A stretch of 64,000 bases of DNA from CAIZQW01 sp037133395 (GTDB taxonomy: Bacteria; Verrucomicrobiota; Kiritimatiellia; RFP12; UBA1067), in contig JBAXOG010000003.1 in NCBI GenBank assembly GCA_037133395.1, positions 13,223-77,222 on the forward strand, written 5' to 3'. The translations under genes and the position numbers were made by a program. Below the pieces are notes generated by a model, which had not been told where the DNA came from, made no database searches, and worked only from the letters and a program-made list of their open reading frames with translations. This document shows, piece by piece, positions 26,936 to 35,522 of this stretch; position 1 is the stretch's first letter, and every line of letters starts with the position of its first letter.

Positions 26936-28190
26936 AGCGAAACAAAAATGGATTGCGCTGGCTGTGGTGTGTCTGGTCGGCACGGCTCAAGGTCAGGAGG
27001 CTAAAATCGAGAACAAGCTGGGCGTGGATGAAGACCGTGTAAAACATTTCAAGTCGCTCTCCACCAAAGAGAAGATCATTTTCGCTGTCCAAGACAAAGA
27101 GCTCATCGCGGCGCGCGCACAGATGGCGGACCTTTCAGGCTCGGGCGAGAATCCTTACGTCGGGGGCTTTCCCGTGCCTCGCAGCTACTCCACTCACCCA
27201 AACTACCGTACAAAGCTCGAAACCAGAGCCGATGGGCTTTCCTACAAGCTGAAGATCTCGTATGATGAACAATTGCCCGGTTTACAGGGATTCTTAACCA
27301 ACAATTTTATCCCCGCAGTGAAGAAGTATTGCGAGGGCGGGCAACTGAACGTCGATTTTGACTCCTTGAAATTCAGCATCGCGGAAAGGCCGAATACGGA
27401 TGACCTGAATGTTCAAGAAGACATCCCCTACAACATCCTTGGGAAGCGGGCCCTTGTGCTGGATCTCTACGTGCCCAAGGCGCCTCCAAAGTCCAAGGCT
27501 TACCCAGTTCTCCTTTTCTTCCATGGTGGAGGATGGCTTAGCGGGCATCACTACAGCAATCGTGCAGTAGCCATCTCCATGGCCAAGAAGGGCTTTGCCA
27601 CGGTAGTTGTGGAATATCGGTTGGGTGTTGAGGCGATCTTCCCGGCTGCTGTCTGGGATGGAAAGGCTGCCGTACGATGGGTTAGGAAGAATGCGGACAA
27701 ATACAAGCTGGATCCGAACATGATCCTCGTCAGCGGCGGGTCGGCCGGGGGCAACATTGCCGGTCTTGTGGGAATGACCAACGGCGACTCGCGTTTCGAG
27801 GGCGATGGCAATCACAAGGAGTACTCCAGCGTAGTCCATGGTGTCATCGCTTACGATGGCGCCGTTCATCAGAGCAATGGACTCTGGACGGGCGGAGGCG
27901 AAGGCAGGCCTGACCCCACGAAGGCAAATCCGTGGTTCTACAATGAGTCGATTCCGCTTTTCCACATCATCAGTAAAGACGGTGGCGTGCCTATCCTCTT
28001 CGTCAAGGGGGGGAGGCCTCTGAGCATTTGGATCAAAAAGTATATCAACAATATCAAGGTGGATTGGCTGGATCATCGGTGGGTGCATGGATTTGAAGTT
28101 TTTGACCCGTCTAAAGATATCCTGGTCGAACAGCTCATGGAGTATTTCAAAAGTGACCGGTCGCTTTGGGCTGGGAAGTTGAACATCTGA
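26916..28190 (+). CDS. Exported alpha/beta-hydrolase, carbohydrate esterase-like
   Basis: A 424-residue protein with a signal peptide ending at VGTAQGQ. The hydrolase core has the oxyanion motif FFHGGGW (~residue 203), the nucleophile motif SGGSAGGN (Ser ~275) and a late WVHGFEVFD that may supply His. This is the arrangement of BD-FAE/hormone-sensitive-lipase-type esterases that remove acetyl or feruloyl groups from polysaccharides. The ~180 residues before the core are unusual in length and of unknown role. It overlaps the preceding GH29-like gene by 20 bases and is followed 3 bases later by another hydrolase, so the three are translated together. Likely role: de-esterify the glycan so that the fucosidases can act. 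Confidence 0.8.
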   Translation: MKTVIPKAKQKWIALAVVCLVGTAQGQEAKIENKLGVDEDRVKHFKSLSTKEKIIFAVQDKELIAARAQMADLSGSGENPYVGGFPVPRSYSTHPNYRTKLETRADGLSYKLKISYDEQLPGLQGFLTNNFIPAVKKYCEGGQLNVDFDSLKFSIAERPNTDDLNVQEDIPYNILGKRALVLDLYVPKAPPKSKAYPVLLFFHGGGWLSGHHYSNRAVAISMAKKGFATVVVEYRLGVEAIFPAAVWDGKAAVRWVRKNADKYKLDPNMILVSGGSAGGNIAGLVGMTNGDSRFEGDGNHKEYSSVVHGVIAYDGAVHQSNGLWTGGGEGRPDPTKANPWFYNESIPLFHIISKDGGVPILFVKGGRPLSIWIKKYINNIKVDWLDHRWVHGFEVFDPSKDILVEQLMEYFKSDRSLWAGKLNI

Positions 28191-28193
28191 GAA

Positions 28194-29966
28194 ATGAAAA
28201 CTAGTCAAACATTGAGGGTTTCTTCAATTCTGCTCGTTTGCGCGAGCGTGGTGACGGTGACGCAGGCTAGTCCGGCGTCGCAGGTCGAGCAGTTTGCAGC
28301 CGCCAAAGGGCGCGAGTATGTCTATCAAATGGATCCGATTCCCGAGGGGCTCATCTCCGCACGGTTTCATCTCTGGATTCCCGATTCCGTCAGCAGGACC
28401 GGAAGAATCCGTGGGGTAATCGCCCAGAACGGTTACAATTACGGCCTGATGCCGGAGGTTTTCCGCGCCGCGCATTGGAGAGCGCTGGCCTCCGAGCTTG
28501 GGCTGGCGCTCTGTCTCTACCGTGTCCAGGAGTCCAACCGCAAACACGCCGGTGGCCCGGGTAGCGCCCCGGTTACGGTTGCCGCGATTGAAGGCGGACT
28601 GGAGCATTTCGCCCAAACCCTTGGCCGCCCTGAACTCAAGCATTCCGGACTGATCTTCACCGGCCTCTCGGCCTCCGGGCGTCAAGCCATCTATCTTGGG
28701 AATGAGATGGCCGCACGGACCATTGCGGTCATCGTCTACAGTCCCGCCACCAACCTGCCTCATCCGCTGGATACAGGCGTTCCTGTGCTGATCAACATGG
28801 GCGGCCGCGATCTGAAGCATGGGAACCCGATAGGTTTAGATAAGCTGATTCTCGCGGCGAGGACCCAAGGCGCGCCATGGCTGGGCCTGTTTCAGGCCAG
28901 AGTGCCGCACAACGGACACGGCGACCCCAGCTTCGTGATGGATTGGGCCCGCTGGGCAGTCAAAGCGCGCGTACCGGAAACCATTCCCGCCGATGTTCCG
29001 GTTCAGCTTAAGTCCCTTGCGATTGAAAAGGGATGGTTGGGTCGGCTACGTTTAAACTCCGACCTCAACGACCCGCATCCCGAAGGCCCGGACGCGGCGA
29101 CGGTCAGGCCTTGTTTTGGAGGCGCGGATGCTGCGAAGACCGCTTATTGGCTTCCGACTGAAGCGCTGGCCCGGGACTGGAAGGAGTATTGTCTGCGCCC
29201 CGACGTCCGTTTTGTCAATGGCATGGGTGAGGAGCCCGTGTTGCGTAACGAATCCTTCGTCAACTCGATCGGCATGCGTCTGGTGATGATTCCTGCCGGA
29301 CAGTTCATCATGGGCAGTCCGGCCGATGAGGAGAAGCGGGCCGAGGATGAAACCCAGCACCCGGTCAGAATTACAAACCCCTTCTACATGGCCGCGACTG
29401 AAGTCACTCAGGCTCAGTGGTTGAAAGTCATGACCAACAATCCCTCGGGCTTTTTGGCTGATGTCAATCCAGTGGAAAATGTCAGCTATGATGACGCCTT
29501 GGCATTCTGTAAGGCCCTCAGCCGACTCGAGGGGCGGCCCTACCGTTTACCGACCGAGGCGGAATGGGAATATGCCTGTCGGGCGGGAACGGCGACACCC
29601 TTTCATTTCGGCTGGTCGATCGACACCGACCTGGCCAACTACCGCGGCGATGTCGGCTATGGCGGCGGAACTTCCGGCATTGACCGCCGTCGGCCGGGTC
29701 CGGTGGCCCAATTTCCGGCTAATGCCTGGGGTCTTCATGACATGCATGGGAACGTGTTCGAATGGTGCGCTGACGGGTACGGCCCGTATCCGACAGGCGC
29801 CTTTCCCGACCCCAAGGGGCCGCAGGACGGCACTCAGAGGGTTTTTCGCGGCGGGGCATGGTACACCCTGCCTCACCTCACACGCGCCGCTTTCCGGGGC
29901 ATGTCCGCTCCGGGCTATAAGAGTCTGATGGTCGGCTTCCGAGTGGTTGCCGAAAAGAGGGGATAA
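28194..29966 (+). CDS. Alpha/beta-hydrolase fused to a SUMF1-like (FGE-sulfatase fold) domain
   Basis: A 590-residue exported protein. Signal peptide to about TQASPAS; an alpha/beta-hydrolase domain (~40-330) with nucleophile motif GLSASG (Ser ~159) and HNGHGDPSF as a possible His region. From about 356 a complete SUMF1 domain follows: NSIGMRLVMIPAGQFIMGSP, ATEVTQAQW, YRLPTEAEWEYACRAGT, WGLHDMHGNVFEWCADGYG and RVFRGGAWYTLP. True formylglycine-generating enzymes have two active-site Cys after RGGS; here the stretch is RGGAWYTLPHLTRAAFRG, so it cannot mature sulfatases by that chemistry. The fold may instead bind ligand. The fusion suggests an esterase with its own targeting domain. It lies 3 bases after the esterase gene and 10 bases before the next GH29. 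Confidence 0.8.
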   Translation: MKTSQTLRVSSILLVCASVVTVTQASPASQVEQFAAAKGREYVYQMDPIPEGLISARFHLWIPDSVSRTGRIRGVIAQNGYNYGLMPEVFRAAHWRALASELGLALCLYRVQESNRKHAGGPGSAPVTVAAIEGGLEHFAQTLGRPELKHSGLIFTGLSASGRQAIYLGNEMAARTIAVIVYSPATNLPHPLDTGVPVLINMGGRDLKHGNPIGLDKLILAARTQGAPWLGLFQARVPHNGHGDPSFVMDWARWAVKARVPETIPADVPVQLKSLAIEKGWLGRLRLNSDLNDPHPEGPDAATVRPCFGGADAAKTAYWLPTEALARDWKEYCLRPDVRFVNGMGEEPVLRNESFVNSIGMRLVMIPAGQFIMGSPADEEKRAEDETQHPVRITNPFYMAATEVTQAQWLKVMTNNPSGFLADVNPVENVSYDDALAFCKALSRLEGRPYRLPTEAEWEYACRAGTATPFHFGWSIDTDLANYRGDVGYGGGTSGIDRRRPGPVAQFPANAWGLHDMHGNVFEWCADGYGPYPTGAFPDPKGPQDGTQRVFRGGAWYTLPHLTRAAFRGMSAPGYKSLMVGFRVVAEKRG

Positions 29967-29976
29967 AGAAATTAAG

Positions 29977-31839
29977 ATGAAAAACAAAACAAGAACAAAC
30001 GTAACGGCATCATTGCCATTGAAACTCATTTTGACTGTCCTGCTGCTGGCGACGTTCTCCGAGGTGCACGCCGCCAAGCCGGTCGACCTCTCGCATGTGC
30101 CGCAGATCAGCGAGACGCCACAGCAACGTGATGAGCGCCTGCAATGGTTCCGCGACGCGAAGCTCGGGATGATGATCTGTTGGGGCCCCAACTCGCTGGG
30201 CGAGTGCGAGATCGGCTGGAGCCGCAAGGCCGCCCGGCCCTGGGACATCGGCAAGCCTAACAACGACAGAAAGCGCACGGAGGATCCGGTTTACGACAAC
30301 TATTACCAGCAGTTCAACCCGACGAATTTCAATGCCGACGCCTGGGCGCAAATGGCGAAGGCGTGCGGGTTCGAATACGTGGTGGTCCTCACCAAGCATC
30401 ATGACGGGTTTTCGATGTTCGACTCGAAGGTGACCGACTACGACATCATGGCGACGCCTTACAAGCGCGACATCATCAAGCAGTTCGCGGATGCATTCCA
30501 CAAGCAGGGAATACGCTTCGGACTCTACTATTCGACCCGCGATTGGTATCACCCTGATTATCTCCAAGGCGACAACGCCAAGTATGACCAGTGGTATCGC
30601 ACCCAGATCGAAGAGCTGCTCACCCACTACGGCCCCGTGTCCGTCTTATGGTTCGACAGCGTGGGCGGCAACGACTGGGGCAAATGGAAGTTCGATGACC
30701 TGTTCTCGATGATGTATCGCTTACAGCCGGGCTTGCTTGTCAATAACCGCGTGAAATTCATCGGGCCAAAGACTCCCGAAGACCGTGGTCCCGCATCGCC
30801 CGAAATCAAGACCATGACGCAGGGCGACTTTGGCACGCCGGAAGGTGTGATCGGCGCTTTCACGATCGACAAGGACTGGGAGTCCTGTCTGCGCGTGGGC
30901 CGGGGATGGTCCTATCGGGGTGAAGAGGGACACCGGAAACCGGCTGATGTGATCCGGATGCTGGTCAGCGCGGTGACTGGCGGGGGCAACCTGCTCTTGA
31001 GCTTCGGCCCACGGCCGGACGGTTCGATCGTCGGCTTCGAAACTGAAGTCGCTCAGGCTTTGGGAAATTGGCTCAAGAAAAATGGCGAGGCGATCTACGG
31101 GACGCGCGGCGGACCGTATCGCAACGGGATATGGGGCGGCAGTTGCCACAAGGGGGACAAACTCTATTTGCATTTCTACCAGTGGCGGAAAGACGGTTGG
31201 ACGTTCGATCCGCTGCCCTGTGTTGTGAAATCCGCACGCACGCTTGCGGGTGCAAAGGTGCACTTCGAGCAAACCGCCAAGGCGCTATCGCTTCGCTTCG
31301 ACAAGGCGGAGTTTGCAACTCCCGCAACGGTTGTCGAACTGACACTCGATCAGCCGGTCAAGGACGGGCTGGTCGTGGGTGGCGTGCATGGGGAGGACCT
31401 CTCGGAACACGGCAAAATCCTCAGCGAGAACGCGACCCTGGAGTTGAGTTCGCAGTCGCGCCATGACAAGGGCGAACACGAGCGCTTGTTCAAAGGGCAG
31501 CGGGCCAAATACGGCGACGCCTTCCAGACTGAACCTGAGAAGAACCCTTGGGCCAGGATTGATCTCGGCGCGGTAAAGAACGTCAAGGCCGTCGTGATCG
31601 AGAACAAGCCGACGGAGCGCCGGAGCGAGGGGCTGATCCTGTCGGTTTCGACGGACGGAAAGAAATGGGCCGAAATCTGGAAGGCAGAACAATGGGATTT
31701 GAGTTGGACGGTTCCAATCACGACCCTTGAAGCCGGCGCCGAGGTGCCGGGACGCAAGGCCCGTTATTTCAAGGTGGAAACCAAGGGCGATACAACCCGC
31801 CCGCTGATTTTGCAAAGGTTCACCGTTTATGGGGAATGA
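29977..31839 (+). CDS. GH29 paralogue with active-site His replaced by Cys
   Basis: A 620-residue exported protein; the ATG of MKNKTRTNVT is used, the in-frame TTG ten codons earlier lying inside the preceding gene. It is a close copy of 23730-25550 over its whole length, including the C-terminal F5/8 type C module (LELSSQSRHDKGE ... LILQRFTVYG). It keeps TKHHDGFSMF (His141-His142) and VLWFDSVGG (Asp227). The key difference is GMMICWGP, with Cys68 in place of the His of FIHWG that contacts fucose in characterised GH29 enzymes. Either specificity has shifted or the protein now mainly binds. It is likely a tandem duplicate separated by three inserted genes. Confidence 0.88.
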   Translation: MKNKTRTNVTASLPLKLILTVLLLATFSEVHAAKPVDLSHVPQISETPQQRDERLQWFRDAKLGMMICWGPNSLGECEIGWSRKAARPWDIGKPNNDRKRTEDPVYDNYYQQFNPTNFNADAWAQMAKACGFEYVVVLTKHHDGFSMFDSKVTDYDIMATPYKRDIIKQFADAFHKQGIRFGLYYSTRDWYHPDYLQGDNAKYDQWYRTQIEELLTHYGPVSVLWFDSVGGNDWGKWKFDDLFSMMYRLQPGLLVNNRVKFIGPKTPEDRGPASPEIKTMTQGDFGTPEGVIGAFTIDKDWESCLRVGRGWSYRGEEGHRKPADVIRMLVSAVTGGGNLLLSFGPRPDGSIVGFETEVAQALGNWLKKNGEAIYGTRGGPYRNGIWGGSCHKGDKLYLHFYQWRKDGWTFDPLPCVVKSARTLAGAKVHFEQTAKALSLRFDKAEFATPATVVELTLDQPVKDGLVVGGVHGEDLSEHGKILSENATLELSSQSRHDKGEHERLFKGQRAKYGDAFQTEPEKNPWARIDLGAVKNVKAVVIENKPTERRSEGLILSVSTDGKKWAEIWKAEQWDLSWTVPITTLEAGAEVPGRKARYFKVETKGDTTRPLILQRFTVYGE

Positions 31840-31852
31840 AGATGAGGAGAAT

Positions 31853-33667
31853 ATGACGACGATGAGAAAATGGGTTCAGGTTGGATTGTCTGTGTCGTGC
31901 GCCGTGGACATCTTCATAATTGGCGTAGCGGTAGCAGCGCCGGCTTCGGCTGGCGTTTTGGCGAGAGCCTCCAGCAGCGCGAGTGCGAAAAGCAGCGCTG
32001 ATAAGGCCATGGATGGGGATGAGGCCACCTGGTGGTCGCCGACGCGCGAGGAGTGGACTACCAGAAGACCGACGTGGCTGGAGGTGGACCTCGGCGAAGA
32101 GCGGGAGATCGGCCATGCGTTCGTCACGGAACTGGCCGGTGGCAGTTATCCGCACATCCAGGACTTCCGGATTGAATACAAAGACGGGGATACATGGAAG
32201 TGCGTCCATGAGGGCGCGGAGATTTTTGGACGGCGCGTTTACGACTTCAAATCTGTGAAAGCGCGCGTGTTTCGAATGACCTTCATCAAGGTGCTGAGGT
32301 ATCCGCAAAGCATCAATGAGTTTCACCTGTATGCGCCTGGAAAGCTGCCGGAGGCGGCGCTGGAGGCCAAGCGTCAGGAGGCGGAAACCGCCAAGCGCCT
32401 CGAGTGGTTCAAGGCCGCCAAATACGGGATGATGATTACTTGGGGGCCTTATGCCGTGGCCGGAGGCGAGTGGAATGGCAAACCTGTGAAGGGCATCGGT
32501 GAGTGGATTATGCGCCGGGCCAATGATGACAAGGGCATTCCCCTCAAGGAATACGAGCAACTCGCGGCGCGGTTCAACCCGACGAAGTTCAACGCCGATG
32601 AGTGGGTCCAATTGGCGGTCGATGCGGGGATGAAATACATCGTCGCCATGCCCAAGCACCACGACGGCTTCGCGATGTTCCACTCGGCGGTGGATAAGTA
32701 TAACATTTTTGATTACACCCAGTGGAAGCGGGATCCCATGAAGGAACTGGCGGCGGCCTGTGCCAAGAAAGGGATCAAGCTGGGATTCTACTACTCGCAG
32801 TCGCAGGATTGGCATCATCCATACGGCGCGGGCAACGATCTGGAGTATCCGCCCCTCAACAAACCGATCGAGGATTTTTCAAAATACCTCAACGAAAAGG
32901 CATTGCCCCAGGTACGTGAAATCATGACCGGGTATGGTCCCGTGGCCCTGATCTGGTTTGACACCCCAAAAAACATGCCTGCCGACTGGGCCGGAAAGTT
33001 CCGCGACGCGATCCGTGCGGTCCAGCCCGATACGCTCATCAATAGTCGCCTTGGTCCGGGAGGCTATCAGGATTACCTGTCCCGTAACGACAACGACATT
33101 CCTCCGGCTGGCCTTCCCGGCGCGTGGGAGACCGCCGCCACGCTCAATCACACATGGGGATTCAAGAAAAGTGACACGCAATGGAAGACTCCGGAGGATC
33201 TTCTCTTCAAACTCGTGGACATCACCAGCAAGGGAGGCAACTACCTTTTGAACGTCGGTCCCGATGCCGAGGGGGTTATCCCGCAAGCCAGCCAGGACAA
33301 TTTAAGGAAAGTGGGTGCCTGGCTCAAGGTCAACGGAGAAGCAGTTTATGGCACGGGTCCCACGCCGTTTGGCGCGGAGCTCGGCAGCGTCGATCCCGTT
33401 AAAAAAGACAAGGGGGGCTATCCGCTTTTCAACCCCAACACCGCCTGGCGCTGCACGACGAAGCCCGGAAAACTTTACATCACCCTCTTCCAGTGGCCCA
33501 GTACCACGTTCGAATTGCCCGGTGTAAAAGAGAAGGTGACAAAAGCTTACTTTCTAAGCGAGCGGACCAAGCCGGTGAGCTTCTCGCAGGAAACCGATAA
33601 ACTGGTGGTCCGGCTTCCACCGCAGGCACCTGATGCCATGGCCTCGGTGCTTTGTTTGGAATATTGA
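31853..33667 (+). CDS. GH29-like enzyme with N-terminal F5/8 type C module
   Basis: A 604-residue exported protein. The start is ambiguous among ATG codons at 31829 (overlapping the previous stop), 31853 and 31862; GAGGAG lies just before the second. An N-terminal discoidin module (SADKAMDGDEATWWSP ... YPQSINEFHLYAPG, ~40-165) precedes the GH29 barrel: YGMMITWGPYAVAGGEW, PKHHDGFAMF, ALIWFDTPKN (nucleophile Asp) and GGNYLLNVGPDAEG. As in 6958-8727 the canonical His is Thr (ITWG, Thr196). The module order is the reverse of the two other plus-strand GH29 enzymes. It is the last gene of the operon that begins at 23730. Confidence 0.88.
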   Translation: MTTMRKWVQVGLSVSCAVDIFIIGVAVAAPASAGVLARASSSASAKSSADKAMDGDEATWWSPTREEWTTRRPTWLEVDLGEEREIGHAFVTELAGGSYPHIQDFRIEYKDGDTWKCVHEGAEIFGRRVYDFKSVKARVFRMTFIKVLRYPQSINEFHLYAPGKLPEAALEAKRQEAETAKRLEWFKAAKYGMMITWGPYAVAGGEWNGKPVKGIGEWIMRRANDDKGIPLKEYEQLAARFNPTKFNADEWVQLAVDAGMKYIVAMPKHHDGFAMFHSAVDKYNIFDYTQWKRDPMKELAAACAKKGIKLGFYYSQSQDWHHPYGAGNDLEYPPLNKPIEDFSKYLNEKALPQVREIMTGYGPVALIWFDTPKNMPADWAGKFRDAIRAVQPDTLINSRLGPGGYQDYLSRNDNDIPPAGLPGAWETAATLNHTWGFKKSDTQWKTPEDLLFKLVDITSKGGNYLLNVGPDAEGVIPQASQDNLRKVGAWLKVNGEAVYGTGPTPFGAELGSVDPVKKDKGGYPLFNPNTAWRCTTKPGKLYITLFQWPSTTFELPGVKEKVTKAYFLSERTKPVSFSQETDKLVVRLPPQAPDAMASVLCLEY

Positions 33668-33774
33668 AAGCTCAAGCGGAAGCGAAACCGACGCGCTCTT
33701 CCTGGAAGTGGGTTGCGGGAATTGCCGCTTCAAGGCGAGCTAACGTATTTGAATGGCTGGGCTTCTTTGACGTT

Positions 33775-33803
33775 TGCGCAAAAAAACAAAAAATAAACGC
33801 AAT
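33775..33803. promoter_or_regulatory. TGCG operator site 4
   Basis: TGCGCAAAAA (33775) is followed 21 bases later by AACGCAATA. It closely resembles site 3 (shared AAAATAAACG tail). It lies ~20 bases upstream of the -35 region of the promoter at 33844, an activator position. Confidence 0.45.
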
Positions 33804-33820
33804 AGTCTGTGGTGTTTTTT

Positions 33821-33849
33821 GAGCGGCTTTGCTTAAATAAGCCTATAAT
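33821..33849 (+). promoter_or_regulatory. Predicted promoter of the 33891-44199 operon
   Basis: A perfect -10 TATAAT sits at 33844-33849. The -35 is poor (GAGCGG at a 17-base spacing), consistent with activator-dependent transcription from the adjacent TGCG site. A GGCTT...AAGCC inverted repeat fills the spacer. Confidence 0.45.
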
Positions 33850-33890
33850 AAATACGTGGTTACAACAAAACGTTAAAAAGGAGAACAACG

Positions 33891-35447
33891 ATGAAAAACA
33901 AAACAGTTGTCATGAAAATGCTTTGCTTGATCCTGATCGCGCCCTTGGGCGTGATGGCGGCTGATCGTCACAAGAAGGATAACAACGACAATCTGAACAC
34001 GACCACGAGCTGGGTCGAGGGGGCGGTTCCTGGTAACACGGACATCGCCATCTGGGACGCCACCGTCGCTACGCCGGCGAACTGTACGAATACTGCGAGT
34101 ACAGGGTTTGGTGCTGTGAAGGGTATCGTGGTTTCCGATCCTGCATCGGATGTGAGAATCACGCAGGGAACAACCGTAGCTATCGGAACGAACGGAATCG
34201 TCTTGTCCGGAACCCGTGACCTCTATTTATCCATGGGCGGGAATATTTTTAATCTTGGGACTGGAGCACAGACGTGGAATATCGCATCGGGCCGCACGGT
34301 GACGATTGACAGCACCAAGCCCTATTTCTGGTCCGGGTCATTGCAGGGAAAGCTGACACTGACAGGCGCCGGAACTGTGGTTTTTACGAACGGCACCCCT
34401 GCCATCGGTTATAATAGCGCCATCAAGTCCAACACGCTGGAGATTGTCGACAGCACGTTGCGCCTCTACAGCGGACTATGGGTGGCCAGTTCAGGAACCG
34501 GTGTGGTCTATCAGACGGGCGGAACAGTGGATTTGCGTAACATGTGTACACTCGGGGGCGGGAATGCGGCGGTGGCATCGTATGATCTCGCAGGGGGTCA
34601 GTTCTCAAGTACGGCAAACTTAAATCTTGGCTTGTCTTTCCCCAATACGGGCAGGAGCAATAGTATCGCGCGATTCACTGTCCGAGAGGCGGGCGCGGCG
34701 CTCGTGCGGGACATTCTGATGGGCGGCAGTAGGAATACCAACGGCACGATGACGCTGACGCTGAAGACCGGCGGCACGCTGAGCGCCAATTCAATCACGA
34801 CGGACGTCACCGCGGTCGACTGTGCGCTGCTGATGGAATTTGACGGCGGGATCCTGAAACCGACAGGGAATAACGCGACTTTCTTCAACGCGATGGCACA
34901 GGCGGCGGGATCCGTCGGTACATCAAAGGCGACCCTTTCAGCCAATGGCGCGGTCATTGACACGGCGGGTTATAACGTCACGATCGCGCAGCCTCTGGCC
35001 GATGCGGACGGACAGGTGGGGCGCTTGGTCAAGCTGGGCGCGGGAACGTTGACGCTGACCAATGCCCATACGTTCACGGGGCCCGTGGTGGTCAGTAACG
35101 GTACATTGCGCGTGGCATCCAACGCGACGCTGGCCAGCACGAACTGGGTCATCGCGGCCGGCGCCACGAACACGTTCGACAGCGCCGTGAGTCTGGCGGG
35201 CAAGAACGTCACGATCGATGCGGGCGGGTCGGTGAATCCCGGCCTGCTGGACGTGACGGGTACCCTTACGCTGGGTGGCAAGCTAACGGTGGTCAACACG
35301 GGCGACCGGCAGAAGATCGCCCAATGTACTGGGGTACTGTCGGGCGACTTCGATGAGGTTGTACCCAAAGGATATATCGTGCGGAAAATCGGCGACACGG
35401 AACTGTGGTTGATAAAGATCAAAGGCACCCTGATCAGCGTATTATGA
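33891..35447 (+). CDS. Autotransporter-associated beta-strand repeat protein with C-terminal KGTLI motif
   Basis: A 518-residue exported protein, ATG with AAGGAG 7 bases upstream. The signal peptide ends at GVMAAD. The body is Thr/Gly/Asn-rich beta-helix. Around residues 377-405 it carries the classic passenger repeat LVKLGAGTLTLTNAHTFTG ... NGTLRV. There is no C-terminal beta-barrel, so it is not a true autotransporter; in PVC bacteria such proteins are thought to be surface or outer-membrane associated. It ends TELWLIKIKGTLISVL, matching the end of the 4500-6569 protein (RGTLIRFF). It is the first gene of an operon with copy 3 of the large family, the rhamnosidase and the beta-propeller. 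Confidence 0.75.
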   Translation: MKNKTVVMKMLCLILIAPLGVMAADRHKKDNNDNLNTTTSWVEGAVPGNTDIAIWDATVATPANCTNTASTGFGAVKGIVVSDPASDVRITQGTTVAIGTNGIVLSGTRDLYLSMGGNIFNLGTGAQTWNIASGRTVTIDSTKPYFWSGSLQGKLTLTGAGTVVFTNGTPAIGYNSAIKSNTLEIVDSTLRLYSGLWVASSGTGVVYQTGGTVDLRNMCTLGGGNAAVASYDLAGGQFSSTANLNLGLSFPNTGRSNSIARFTVREAGAALVRDILMGGSRNTNGTMTLTLKTGGTLSANSITTDVTAVDCALLMEFDGGILKPTGNNATFFNAMAQAAGSVGTSKATLSANGAVIDTAGYNVTIAQPLADADGQVGRLVKLGAGTLTLTNAHTFTGPVVVSNGTLRVASNATLASTNWVIAAGATNTFDSAVSLAGKNVTIDAGGSVNPGLLDVTGTLTLGGKLTVVNTGDRQKIAQCTGVLSGDFDEVVPKGYIVRKIGDTELWLIKIKGTLISVL

Positions 35448-35522
35448 CGATGCCTGGCAATTCTGTCTGACATTGAATCGGCGGGGCGGCTTTCGGGGGA
35501 GAGCCGAAGAGGAGGAATGACC

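Noticed and set aside
29262..29960. Sulfatase-maturing (formylglycine-generating) function
   Set aside because: The active-site Cys pair is missing after the RGGA motif.
35480..35512. CGGCT...AGCCG hairpin as a terminator between 35447 and 35523
   Set aside because: No T-run follows and the next gene's ribosome site comes at once; read-through seems more likely.
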